A stretch of DNA of 64,000 nucleotides from Puffinus mauretanicus (Eukaryota; Chordata; Aves; Procellariiformes; Procellariidae), in the NCBI GenBank assembly GCA_023333565.1, contig JAJKFH010004158.1, positions 1,612,001 to 1,676,000 of the forward strand, read 5' to 3'. The first letter of the stretch is position 1; the number at the start of each line of letters is the position of its first letter. The notes below the pieces were generated by a model that ran no database searches, had not been told where the DNA came from, and saw only the letters and a list, made by a program, of their open reading frames with translations. Made by a program: the position numbers and the translations under genes. Shown in pieces: positions 13,011 through 24,087 of this stretch.

Positions 13011-14465
13011 AAGAGTATTGTTCTAACTGGGTTAATAATACCTGAATTAGGTTGTGGCTGGCAGTCCTGGGAAACGAGGAATACATCTGCCCATGAGATG
13101 TTAAGGAAGCGTTCCTTAATTTTCTTTTACCTTTACAACTTGGAAGAGAACTTGCTCTTTTCTTATTCCCTTTACTCCAGTCCTCAAAATTCCTTTTGCC
13201 TCTCCTTCTCCTACCTTCCCTGATCCTGGTTTTTATCTTCCTCTGCTTTTCAACTTGCTCTTCTTCTCAATGCCAGTTGAGTCCCTAGATCTGTAGTTTT
13301 TCACCTCTCTCTTTTTTTTTAAGCATTTATTCTGCTTTACTGTTAGGACATCCACCTGTTTGTTTTAATATTGAATATGGCTAGTGCCAGCTTCTGAGTG
13401 TAGAACTTGTTTGGGAAGATCTAAGTGTAGGTAAAGAGAAGAAACTTACTGTTACTCTGGGTAAAAGCCAAGGATGACACTCCTGCTTAGGAGTTCTAGT
13501 TGCTTGAAAAATACTGTAGAACACTGTAGTGCTGCATTGTGTATTTTTCCTTTTAAGACTGGCGCAGTATTAACTCAAGTGTTATGTCTTAAATTAAGTG
13601 TGACCCAGAAGGCCAGAGTAACATCAGCTTGAGTCTCCTAAGAATTCTGCTTGACAAATAACATTGCATGCCAAAGAAAATTTTAATAGATGATGGGAAC
13701 TTGATAATTTGAAGTCAAATAGTTGGGTATAGATTTTTTTTTTCTTCTTCTTCTTCCCTCTGGATCCTAGTCCAGAAAATATACATTTATATGAATAGCT
13801 TGATATCCTTTGGGATTATTTGCTTGGTTAAGTTTATATAGGATTTTTTTAATGCAGGTAAGTTTTTATACAGGAAAGACTGATCAGCTAAAGGCTCGAG
13901 GGCTTGTGCAACAGCAGCGTTCATCTTTGGAGTATGTGATGGGATGATGTATCGGTTTTGTTTATTCATTTTATTTTATTTTATGCATGCTGTGTCCCAT
14001 CAGATGTGTGTGATTGAGCATGAAGAGTACCTTGGCCTGGGTTCTGCAGAGAAGGGAATCTAGGGCAAGTCTAGGCAGAGAGGGGAAAACTGCTCTTTCT
14101 TTCAGAGTGACTGAACGTGGTGTATTAAGGAAGAGGGGAGGGATGGAAAGATCCAAGGTGAGACAGCTGAAGTGTTTGTGAGACAGTAGGCAGAGAGCTT
14201 GCATCAGGAATGAACGCTGAAAGACCCCTGCTCTTAGGGGAGCAAATCTGCCTCAGAAGCGATGGAAGTAAGGACGCTTTTCTAGTGACCCAGAGGGAGC
14301 GAAGGGTAATTGTTTCAACCAGAAAGTCACTAAAGATTGCTGAACTGAGAACGAGTCTGGGAGAAAGAATCTGTCCTGGGGGAGATTTCTTCTCAAGGCT
14401 TCTATTTATTGTCTTGCTCAGAATAGCAGAATTTTCTCTTTACATGGTAAGCTGCTTCTTGTGGA

Positions 14466-14482
14466 TTTTTTTTTTTTTTTTT
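14466..14482. repeat. Poly(T) tract, T17
   Basis: This is an uninterrupted run of 17 thymines about 430 bases upstream of exon 9. It is too far from the acceptor to be its polypyrimidine tract. Confidence 0.8.
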
Positions 14483-14915
14483 GAATCATACATAGCTTTA
14501 AAGATCAGTGTCTCTGAAAATGCCGTCTCAAAGCTTTTGGGAAAAGCCTTTTGATATGGCATCTTTGGAATGTGTTGCTGAATCATTTCTTAGTGGACAA
14601 ATGCCCACCACTAAGAAAACAGCATTTTTGGCACTTTTGTAAGTAAAGGCAGGTAATCTAAGCATTGGATAAGTTCTGAGATGTTTATTACCTTCTTGTT
14701 TCCAGAGAAGTTTTCTTCAGGTCCTGTCTGAGGCAAGAGAGCATTTTGGGAAGATTTATGGCAGCACAATCGGTACAATATGCATGATAACAAATCCGTT
14801 TTGTTGATCGGCCTGTCACTTGGTTTTGTGCACGTTAGTTTGCACATTCCTAAGAAGTATAATCTGACTTTAATATACTGTTTTTAGTAGTTGTTTCTGT
14901 TTGTGTGTCCTGCAG

Positions 14916-15035
14916 GAGAATGACTCAGGAACATTGGATACAGTTGGTGCGGTTGTTGTTGACCAGGAAGGAAATGTTGCTGCTGCTGTCTCCAGTGGAG
15001 GTTTAGCACTAAAGCATCCTGGAAGAGTTGGTCAG
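14916..15035 (+). CDS. TASP1: TASP1 exon 9 (residues 226-265, catalytic Thr234)
   Basis: This exon is 120 bp, exactly 40 codons, with phase 0 at both ends. The acceptor is TCCTGCAG and the donor is CAG/GTGATT. It encodes ENDSGTLD, then [12 protein letters not shown] and [20 protein letters not shown]. The Asp-Thr pair (Thr codon at 14940-14942) is the self-processing site. Cleavage frees Thr234 as the N-terminal nucleophile of the beta subunit, as in all Ntn-hydrolases of the type 2 asparaginase family. Ser252 and Arg262, which take part in the active site in the human enzyme, are also here. The one change I note against remembered human sequence is Gln for His at 242. The exon joins 8 and 10 in frame, but since its length is divisible by three and its phase symmetric, skipping it would leave the frame open while deleting the nucleophile. 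Confidence 0.98.
14940..14942 (+). other. TASP1: Catalytic Thr234 codon (autoproteolysis site)
   Basis: The codon ACA encodes the threonine directly after the conserved Asp233 (GAT). Established enzymology of human taspase-1 makes this residue both the product of intramolecular cleavage and the catalytic nucleophile. Its presence and context indicate that this copy is functional and not a pseudogene. Confidence 0.93.
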
Positions 15036-15981
15036 GTGATTATTCGTTTTCAGTTGGGAATGATTGTTCTGCTATTGTGACACTAAGCAAGAGCTGTGAT
15101 AGCAAACTGATGTCCTCCCTTCCTTCCCATTAAACTCTGAAGGCATTATCACTGCATTGGAATGCAAGTTTTGTTTTTAGGGTCCTCCATCAGTGCTATA
15201 AAACGTTGATAGGTAAGAAGTTGTTCTGTAGTAAGTTACCTTTTGCCAGAGCTATTAATAAGTTAATTTCTTGGGCTTAAATACCTCCTTAATACCGCAA
15301 ATAGTCTCTTAAGTGCTTAGAGTGTTCTTAAATAAGATTTTCATCAATATTTAGGGAAGCTGTCCTAATTAATTTTTAAATGATCTTATAAATCGCTAGA
15401 AGTGACAAAGGTATTAAAAGAACACATCAGGTATAGGCATTCCTTATCGTTATTAGGTGAGGGAATTTTGAAGTGCATCAGAAATGTCATACTCCATTGC
15501 TGTACAGCTGTATTTTTGGTTGACTTTTGCCACTGCCCTAAAAGCAGTTCTCTTTTGAAATGTATTTAAGATTTTCTTTTGGAATAGTAGAGTGAAAGGG
15601 ACTTTATATAAATAGGAAACGGCTGGAATTACCTTGTGTTTTGATATCTGTACTACCCTCATTTTCTGTAAACTTAGGTTAGAATACCATACATCTATGA
15701 TAATCGCTCTGTTCTGAAGAATAGTAAAAGATGATGTAGCAAAATGGGGTGGAATTGCAATTTTGACTCTTAGGATTTTCTTATTTATCTTTTGTGTTAA
15801 TACTTGGATTTTTGTTGGGTTTCTTTTTTTTTCATTGGTTTGGAGTTTTTTGGTGGTGAGTGGGGTTTTTTTTGTTGTTGTTTGGTGTGTTTTGGTTTGG
15901 TTTGGTTTTTTTTTTAAGGGAAGGGAGCAAACCAAAAACCTTGTATACTTAAATTTATGAAAGATGCACTTCTTTCTTTAG
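15036..15981 (+). other. TASP1 intron 9
   Basis: At 946 bp this is the shortest intron in the window. Its last fifth is a T/G-rich low-complexity run (15800-15915). The minus-strand 160-codon ORF across 15453-15935 begins in the complement of that run, giving Lys/Thr-rich protein, and is not considered real. Nothing else can be assigned. Confidence 0.9.
15800..15915. repeat. T/G-rich low-complexity tract
   Basis: This stretch is almost entirely T and G on the + strand, built of runs such as TTTGGTTTGG and long poly-T. It ends about 65 bases before the exon 10 acceptor. Its closeness to the splice site could matter for U-rich or GU-rich RNA-binding splicing factors, but that is inference. Confidence 0.75.
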
Positions 15982-16060
15982 GCAGCTCTTTATGGTTGTG
16001 GCTGCTGGGCTGAAAATACAGGAGCTCATACCCCTTACTCCACTGCTGTGAGTACTTCAG
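15982..16060 (+). CDS. TASP1: TASP1 exon 10 (residues 266-292 start)
   Basis: The 79-bp exon has acceptor CTTTAG and donor TCAG/GTATTT. It encodes AALYGCGCWAENTG, then AHTPYSTAVSTS, plus the first base of the Gly292 codon. It directly continues the beta subunit after the Thr234 region. The GCGCWAEN segment and the YSTAVSTSGCGE junction with exon 11 are highly conserved core strands of the family's alpha-beta-beta-alpha fold. Phase is 0 to 1. Against human as remembered, Thr replaces Asn at 281. Skipping this exon alone would shift the frame. Confidence 0.96.
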
Positions 16061-16857
16061 GTATTTGCTACTTTTATAAATATTTCAAAAAGTTGCTATC
16101 TTTCTCTGTAATTAATTTAGAAATTCCAAATAAAATATTTCTGTGAATGGTGAGTTAAAATATTAACATGACTTCCAGACTACATTCTACATGTGTATAA
16201 TTTATTTACATATAAAACATATATAATATATATATGTCAGTATTGTCTTGAAATCTGTGAATTTATCTCCGTCGGTTGCTTACATTGGTCATTTTACTTA
16301 AAAAAACAAAGCAACAACCATGTGAACTTTTATCCTGTTCAGAAGATTTTGTATTGCACTGAAAGGATGTACTCTATTTGTTATGTATTAAGGGACTTGT
16401 CCTTCTGTAAAGAAGTGCTGTTATAAGCCTAATACTGTGTTAAAAACAATATGCTTCTGTGACTGGAAGCCTTCTGCAAAGGACTAAGATAATTAGAGGG
16501 TCCTTTAACATAAGAGGGTCCCTTTGATACAAAATGCTACCAAATTGCATTTTTCCCTCCAAAAATATTTAAGTACTATTTTAAGTGAATATTTAAGTGA
16601 ATTTGTTCTTCATCTCTCTTTTCCTCTCAAAAGGAAGGGGAAAAGGAAAACCAAATGACTAGAAAAAGTGTTTCGGAAAATATTTATTCAGAAATTGTGA
16701 AAGTAACATAAGAATTAGGGTAGCTTCTCTTCTCTTCTTTGGAAGTCTTGGGATCCTGGATACATGAAAATATTTTGTTCATTTGATGCCCATCAGCCAG
16801 CTGTCACACAGAGCTTTTCTATCAGTTGGTATGCTGAGCACTGGAGATACCGATTGT

Positions 16858-16875
16858 AAAAAAAAAAAAAAAAAA
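16858..16875. repeat. Poly(A) tract, A18
   Basis: This is an uninterrupted run of 18 adenines in intron 10, with another A-rich stretch starting about 60 bases downstream. No retroposed body is recognisable next to it. Confidence 0.8.
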
Positions 16876-18190
16876 GTTTGTCAACAGATCTACTAAATGT
16901 AACAGGACTGAAGAAATAGTAAAAATCAGAAAGAAAAAAAAAAAACCCACAAAAACCCAATCAAAAGATAGCTAGGAAGGTAGCTCACACTGCAATGTAA
17001 GATTTGAGAATGTAAGCCAGGATGTTTTTAACTTGTCAGGAACACGCATTGAAAAGATAACTGTATTGTTACACAATACCGGGTGAATATTGTAGAACAC
17101 AAAAGCCTTAAGGTGAAGTTATGCGGGTGTTGCTTTTACTTTGCAACTTCCACATAAAAGTAGTTGAAAGGACTGCATTTCATCTCACTTTTTTCCTAGT
17201 TTTATGAACAGTCTCAAACAGTAAAACTACCTGTAGCACTTCTTTGTAAATGCTTATGTCAGGATGCAAAATTTATGATCTGGACCACTGGTTAATGGTC
17301 AGACTTATCAGCATTCAGTTTAGGGAGAGAGATGAAAAAAATCGGCAGAGTTCGGATTTAGATAAACTATATCCCAAGAGTACTGCAGAGTTATAGTCCT
17401 GTTACAGAAATAGCGGGGGGAGCAAGGTAACAGAGTGTAGAACTAAAATTTGACAGAGGCTGAAGAGCATCAGAAGTATCCTGTGTTGCTTTTGAAGTCA
17501 TATACCTTTCTAATTTCCTCTATATTTAAGTCTGCCTTGTGCTGTTGAAAATTTGTGATGTTTGCCCTTAACTTCAATGTTAGTAATAGCAAGTGTCCTT
17601 TTTAATACTTACTCAAAGGGAAGTCCTACTGAATGCAGAAGTGTAAGAATATCCTTCTACTCAAGGAACACCATATTGATTTCGGTTTAATAAATCCTTA
17701 CCCGTGTAAGCAAATATATTTAAATATTGCAATGTTTGGGTTCATAATAATTAGTGAGTAATAAGCCCAATATTAGAGATTGTTTGTGGAAAAGCTGAAA
17801 AGGACACCTTTATTTAGTTTTTTAAAACTTCTTTACACAGTCAGCTGGATTTGAAGTGTATGCAAGTACAGGCAAGCATCCTGATGCACTTAAAGGAGAT
17901 GTCTGGGTTTAATGATGACCTTAAATAGATGTCTCCTTTCTTTTTGCTGGTAGCAATTTTATATAGTGGTAAATACTTTAATGTTATACTATTTATAACT
18001 ATCACATATATATTTTTTTTTTTCTTCAGTTCAAATCTTTTAGTTTCCATGACATTACATTAATACCAATCCCAGTTAATTGAAATAGACTGCTGGCAGT
18101 CTATGAGGCATGGCCATCTGTTTATTCAGTGATTTGAAATTCAGACTAGCGGTGTTTAATTAAACTCTTGTTTCTGGCTTTCCTTTAAAG

Positions 18191-18224
18191 AGTGTGTGTG
18201 TGTATGTGTGTGTGAGAGAGAGGG
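18191..18224. repeat. (TG)n-(AG)n compound microsatellite
   Basis: TG dinucleotides with one TA interruption run into AG dinucleotides. The tract is short, about 34 bp, and probably polymorphic. It has no gene association beyond being intronic. Confidence 0.8.
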
Positions 18225-19050
18225 AGATAGAAATGTTTACAGGAAGTGAGAACTCTTCTGTAATCAATACCATTCTTTTTTCCATTTTCAGAAGCTCATA
18301 ATGTTTTATTTTATAATGTAATTTATGCTTAGTGCAGTTTTAAAATATATTGATGCCTGACTCTTGTTTAAAATATGAGCATCCAACAATATGAACCATG
18401 AAGTTAATTAAGGGGTAGAGGGATGGAAAAATTAAATTATAGGAAAGCTTGAAAGAATGAAACTTACCGCTTGGCTGGATCACAACAGGAGATGAAAATG
18501 GGGGCATAAACATCTGCAAATATTCAAAAGGTGAAACTGGCAAGGCTAAGCAAGAAAATAATATGTTAACATACATCGTTGTTGGATGAAATTTTTAGAA
18601 AATAAAGGTACTGCCTAAATTCTAGAAGATGCCTTGATTTGGAAAGCTCTAAGATTGACAGTGGTTCATAAGAGAAGAGAAGTGTTGTCGCTTGGTGTAC
18701 CAAAAGACAGACTAGACTGTATTTGTAATAGTGATTATACCCCCCAGTTGTAGGTTTCTAAATTGGTTTTGTGTGGACATATTTTTTTAAAAAAAAACTG
18801 CAAAAAAAAAAGAAACTTGCATGTTATGTATAAATAAAAACTGTGTGTGCATGCACATTCATTTCATGTTTCATTTTACATACAGACATATACACTTATA
18901 TGTAGAAGCATTTAACGTATGTATATAAAATAACTGAAATTTACAATCAGTTTAGATTTCTGTGGTTTTCACAATATAACATTTTATTGTTCTAATTTCA
19001 CATGTCTTTTCACTTTAATTTGTCTTTAAGTGGTAGATTTGGCACAAATT

Positions 19051-19279
19051 TCATAGAATCATAGAATCATAGAATCAGTAAGGTTGGAAAAGACCTCTAA
19101 GATCATCGTGTCCAACCGTCAATCCGACACACCGTGCCCACTACACCATGTCCCTAAGGGCCTCATCTACACGTCTTTTAAATACTTCCAGGGATGGTGA
19201 CTCTACCACTTCCCTGGGCAGCCTGTTCCAAGGCCTGACCACTCTTTCAGTAAAGAAATTTTTCCTAATTTATCCTAAC
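19051..19279 (-). repeat. CR1 LINE 3' end, well preserved
   Basis: On the + strand the copy opens with three 'tcatagaa' units, the complement of the CR1 terminal ATTCTATGA repeat. Then come 'aaggttggaaaagacctctaagatcat', 'tccaaccgtcaatcc', 'ggatggtgactctaccacttccctgggcagcctgttcca' and 'aagaaatttttcctaat'. This is the antisense view of a bird CR1 3' end, 5'-truncated after about 230 bp. It shares subfamily diagnostics with the copy at 42899-42999 and is the least diverged of the CR1 pieces here. A 64-codon + ORF over it is spurious. Confidence 0.93.
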
Positions 19280-19934
19280 ATTTTCTACAGGGAATTTTTT
19301 TCCTGTTGTATGGGGTGGGGGGCAGGGAAAGAAGAAAATTAGGCTTTGATTGCTGTGTGTATTGAATACTGTATGTGTAGACTTCTAATATTTATTGCTA
19401 AATGACTTCACAGAATAGCTGATTCATCAAATTGCATGTAGAATGTCAAGAAAAATCTTGAATGAAGAGAAAGGTTTAACTATGACTCCCTTAAAGCTTT
19501 ATTGAAAGTATGCTCTAAATTATTAAGTATTAATATATGTTAAACCAAATAATTTTAACTTAAAGATTCTTTGAGAAATGAAAGGTTTCACATTTGTTTT
19601 GGTTTAGACTTTTTAATTTTTTCTTAGTGATAGCTGGGGATAGAAATTCAAGCCTTGAGAGTTTGTTATATCAGGCTCCATATTCAGTCTTGAAAAATCA
19701 TGTTCTTTCGCATTAGTTTCCTACAAGCAATTTTTAAGGGCCAAGTTTTGTAAACTATTTTAATTCCATACTTATGAAATTTTTCATATCTTTGGGTTTT
19801 GGCGGCTATGATAAGCACGAGAATGAACAGGTTGGGGAAAATCTCTGGTGTGGGGAAAGGAGAGTTTGGAATAGTGATTCAGAGTATACAGAATACAAAC
19901 TCTTGCACATTGAAATCCACGTGGAATTGGCAGG

Positions 19935-20128
19935 AACGTAAGAATGGACACATTGGGTCAAACCAGAGCTCCAGGTAGTTTGGTGTCCTGTTTCAGATAG
20001 AGGGTGTTTGCAGGTCTCCAGGGAAAAGTACGGGACTGGAAAAAGCAGCTCCACTGTGTTATCCAAGCTTCTAGCAATTTGTGATATTGGGACTTTATAA
20101 GCTGGAGATATCTTTGTTTTTAATAGGT
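19935..20128 (-). repeat. Ancient CR1-like LINE fragment
   Basis: The + strand reads 'aacgtaagaatggacacattgggtcaaaccagagctcc', then 'ttggtgtcctgtttcaga' and, further on, 'agcttctagcaatttgtga'. This matches the antisense view of an older sauropsid CR1 3' end that ends 'ggtctgacccagtatggccattcttatg', a family common in turtles and crocodilians. The copy is strongly decayed. Boundaries and family assignment come from memory of the consensus and need a repeat-library search. Confidence 0.55.
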
Positions 20129-20323
20129 ATACAGAATACACACTCTCTTTTTTCTTGTTTTTCCAAGAAAGCTTCTACAAAGGTAAACCATCACAGAATA
20201 AGAAAAGTGTTAGTTTAAATGCCACAGTTAGTAACGCAGTAGGTTTTATACTTGAATTTTTATTGATTCTAAAATCCTTCTATTGAAGCTTCAATTTGAG
20301 ACATATCTTTCAATACCTTCCTC

Positions 20324-20325
20324 AA

Positions 20326-20356
<31 letters not shown>

Positions 20357-20360
20357 AAAA
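20324..20360. repeat. A-rich tract with G interruptions
   Basis: The 37-base run is adenine apart from two single guanines. It may be the remnant of a retroposon tail, but no body was recognised on either side. Confidence 0.75.
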
Positions 20361-22816
20361 GGCGTCGCCATAAAAGTACTTCATTAAAAGTATTTCCAAA
20401 TTCATGTAGCTTTCTTTCAATGGTCATGTATTATTTGAAGACATGCTTTTACATCTTGATCATCTGTTGGCCTTGTTGATGCTGGCAGGTTTCCTGCTTT
20501 TGCGTGTTCAAGGAGGATTTGGTATTAGTTCTTATGCCTTTAGCAAGTTGTTTCTCAAATATTTTTGGCCATTTTTATCATGATTTTGTATTGAATGTGC
20601 CAAAAGTGGTGGTTCTGAACTTGTTTGGGCATGACTTCAACTTTTTGAACGGTATTTTCTTACCTCTAACAGTCTCTTGGCCTTGTTGTTTAGCCACACT
20701 GTCTTTGGCTTTATTTTTTTTGGCTTTTTAAAAGTTACTTCATGGTTTATAAAATACAGGATACTGTAAAACTCATATTTTATGGATATAGTTTAACAGG
20801 GGGTGGGACAACTGAAATCAAAAGATGAAGACTTTCTAAAGACAGGATGGGGGAGACGGTTGAACTTAGGAATGACTGTGAACATAAAGGGGCTTAAGTC
20901 AAGATTTATTCTGTAACTCTCAGTCTAAAATTCAGTTTCTGTGTAAACAAGTAAAATCTTTCTGATTTTTTCATATCGATTCTTGGAGACATTTCAACAC
21001 ATGAACTCTGAATTATATTAAAATAAATATTTTTTAAAAAAATAGAGTTGTGGGACTTCATTGGCAACTGAAGAATAAACATTACAGGAATTCTGTAAGT
21101 ATCTCAAAACCAGTATTAAAATCCAAGAAATTCAGAGAATGTTGCAGTTGCAGGCGTAGCTAAGATACCTGGGCAACCTTAACTGTGACATCTAACAACA
21201 TAATGCAAGCGTCGTTCCATGCAAGAATGATGGTAGAGACTGAGTGAAAGCTTGTTAAATGAGATGAGCATTACCAGTGGCCCTTATTTAGCATAAATAT
21301 AAGTAACAGCTAAACTGTTTTTTGGATCAACATAGTAGAAGGCAAATCTTTGGTCTTTAAAAGCTCGTGCATGCACGTGTGCACAGATTTGCATGTGCAC
21401 CCAGACACAAACAAAACAGCCTCTCCTTCAAGCACCCCCACTACCTCCCCAAAAAAAGAGGCCAAAACCACACTCGTAAGGCCACTTGGAACTCTTCAGT
21501 GAATGTTTTTTGTTGGTATATGAATGTAAACACAGGAAGATGGGTATTATTTGGAGGGAAAACATTTGTGAACAAAACCCGACCGCAGGAGAAACAATAG
21601 TCCGTTTTTTGGCTGTATTTAAGAAAACATTTCCTATTTTTTCCTGAACATAATAGGAATCAAAAACTTTGTGTATATTCTCATTCAAAATAATATCATG
21701 TGTGACAGTGAATCTCCTCCCCAGTTGGAATATCCATGATGATTGTCAATATTCGTCTACTAACTGTGCCAAAAGTAATACTACTAGGGTAAGAGGCAGG
21801 CTGTGTTTTTCCTGGGAGATAAGTTGAAAAGTAATAATTCTTTTTGGGTATACAGAACCTTAAATATAAAATATAAAGATAAATACAAAATTTACAGTAA
21901 CAGCTAATGCAGGAGGCTTTGAAAATGCAACTATAAATGGGATTTTCGAGTGGAAATGAAGAGACTGAGAATAACGTGTTGCATTCCTTTTTACATCTTT
22001 ACAACAGTAGGTAGTAGAAAGCATACTTACCCATTCTTCATGCATGGGTGGTGTGCTTTGTGTATGTGTATCAGCTGTTGAAACCAGCAAACCTTTTAAT
22101 ATTGCATTTCTGAAGACAGACAGAAGGTCTTGCATTATTTACAAAATGCAGAAATTCTATACCACAACGCTGCAAAGTCTCCAGCTTTTACTAGAAACCA
22201 TTTGAGGAGAATATTTGATACAAGAAAGGTACAGTGATGTCATGTCCTAGGGAGAATTTAAATGGGACCTAGTTATGGTTTTTAATCCTAAAGAAAAAGG
22301 AGTAGAATCTTTAAATATATCGAGTTCTTTCAGAAAAATTAAGGATGTTAACAAATATAATTGGGCTTGAGGACTGAGCCCGAAGTTGTGCTTTGTTGAG
22401 AAAATAGCAGGGATATCAGATTTATGGACCTAAACTGAGGTGTAGTTGAGGATTCAGTTCGGGAAAAGTCTTTCAATGATGTCTTGCTCTTCTCCCCTGC
22501 CCAGAGTTTATTCCTGACTGAATGAAAATCAGATACAGATAACAGCAATGTTTTAGGAATGCATACAGAGACTATATGTATTCTGTGTAAATAAGCAGAG
22601 TGTGCCTGACTTCCTTAACAATTTCTTGTGCTGCTGAATTCACCAGGATCCTAAAGGACTGACTGTTAAGGTCTGTGGTCAAAAGCAGTGGCCTCTGTTC
22701 ACGTAAAGGCATTTTAGGGGTTACATCAAAATATGTTCAAATCTGTGTTGGGTGTACATACATGTATGTGATGCATCATTCCATGAAGTGAAAAATAGCA
22801 TTTTTTGTATTGTGAA

Positions 22817-22878
22817 GAATCACAGAGTTGTTTAGCTTGGAAGGAACATCTAGTCCAGCCCCCTGCTCAAGGAGGGTT
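22817..22878 (-). repeat. Short CR1 3' fragment
   Basis: The + strand has 'gaatcacagagttgtttagcttggaaggaacatctagtccagccccctgctcaaggagggt', the antisense view of a CR1 terminal segment. It lacks the internal 'ctctggagatc' stretch, and only about 60 bp survive. It belongs to a different subfamily from the copies at 19.05 and 42.9 kb. Confidence 0.75.
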
Positions 22879-24068
22879 CTGTTTTGTTTTCGAAATCCTT
22901 ATCAATAAGAAAATAAGTGTACTCGCTCTTCCTCCCCCTGCCTTTTTTTGCTCAAACTTTTACTTTTTGTTCGTATCTGTTCTTCTTTCCAGTCCATTGT
23001 GTGCCTCAAGGATGCTTTTGCTGGCAAAATGGAACAGGTAATGTGGTATAGGAAATGACACCTATGGAGAGATGGCTTGTACTTGTTAAATTGGTTGTTG
23101 AGCTATGCCCTCAGCCAGCATTTCCCGCTCTCCTTTTGGCAGCCACTGAACCGTAGATTCTTACTTGAAAACTCACTTTTGACAGGAACCAGAGTGATGT
23201 GCAAATCTGTGGAGTAAATATTTTTCAACGAAGCTTTAACGCATATTGACTTGTGATGTAGTTCTTTGGCTTTGTGATCCCCATGCGTTGAGGGCAGCAG
23301 TGGCTGCGCTGGGATCCACTGATTGCCGATACCTGGGCAGGTGCCATTTGTCTGTCTGGCTTGCGTCCCTCTGAGCCCATGCTCCAAATGTCCAGAGGAA
23401 TTTCACATGCCAATCTTGTATCCTGTATAGATTGTTTGAGCTACACTGTGTGAGATAGATATTATGATACAGTTAATCTCTTTGTGGAAATACGTATTAG
23501 CTCTCAAAATCAGTCTGGTCCTGGAAGATTTGGGGAAGAATCGGTAATTTAATGCATCACAGATGAAGCAGCTGCGTATGGGGAAGAGTTAATGTCATTG
23601 TTACAGTGAACCAGAGGGTAGAGGAAGAAAGAGGTCTGTCTCCAGACAGATCAGTATTTACCTCTGAAGTGCATGCTTCTGTCAAGAGTTCAGCCTTTGT
23701 GTCCAGATGCTGTTTGGAGGTTTCAGTGCTGTAGCATGTGGTGTCTGAACTAACTCACTACCACCGCAAGGCTGTGTGAAGAGAGAGGAAGCAACAGGCA
23801 GAGATGATTTGTGGGAATGGTAGCGTTAAGAAGCAGTCAATTAAACACAGTACCGCAGTGTTCAAAGCTGAGGGTTTTGTCCACAAAATAATCAGAATGG
23901 TTGTTTGAATTGCCTTCGGAAAGGTTGTTTTGAAGCAGAACTGGATGGATGCAACAATCTAAGAGTATTTATTGCCTCTTGAAATTTTAATTGGACTTAA
24001 TGTAATAATATGTTGTAAGCATGAAGTTGCACGGGCTTTTTAGAAGTGGTAGTCTCCTGCCGAAGGCC

Positions 24069-24087
24069 CACCGCTCGCAGAGCGGTG
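24069..24087. repeat. Perfect 8-bp GC-rich inverted repeat
   Basis: CACCGCTC and GAGCGGTG pair perfectly around a 3-base GCA loop, in an otherwise AT-rich intron. It is too small to call a functional RNA and may be chance. Confidence 0.4.

Larger units (their letters stand above)
6409..14915 (+). other. TASP1 intron 8
   Basis: This 8507-bp intron runs from donor GTTAGT to acceptor TCCTGCAG. It contains an A18 tract (7771-7788) and three imperfect copies of a 'tttataggttag' unit (about 8996-9036). A minus-strand solo LTR sits at 11593-12118 and a degraded CR1 at about 12877-13010, with a T17 tract at 14466-14482. The ORFs at 7425-7637 (+), 9106-9378 (-) and 14210-14554 (+) match no family I know. 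Nothing else over 300 bp can be assigned. Confidence 0.85.

Noticed and set aside
14210..14554. 114-codon + strand ORF 360 bases upstream of exon 9
   Set aside because: It is not joined in frame to the exon and includes a run of Phe from the T17 tract. It resembles no TASP1 sequence.
15453..15935. 160-codon minus-strand ORF
   Set aside because: Its N-terminal part is Lys/Thr/Gln-rich low-complexity sequence from the complement of a T/G tract, and the rest matches nothing known. It is antisense within a short TASP1 intron.
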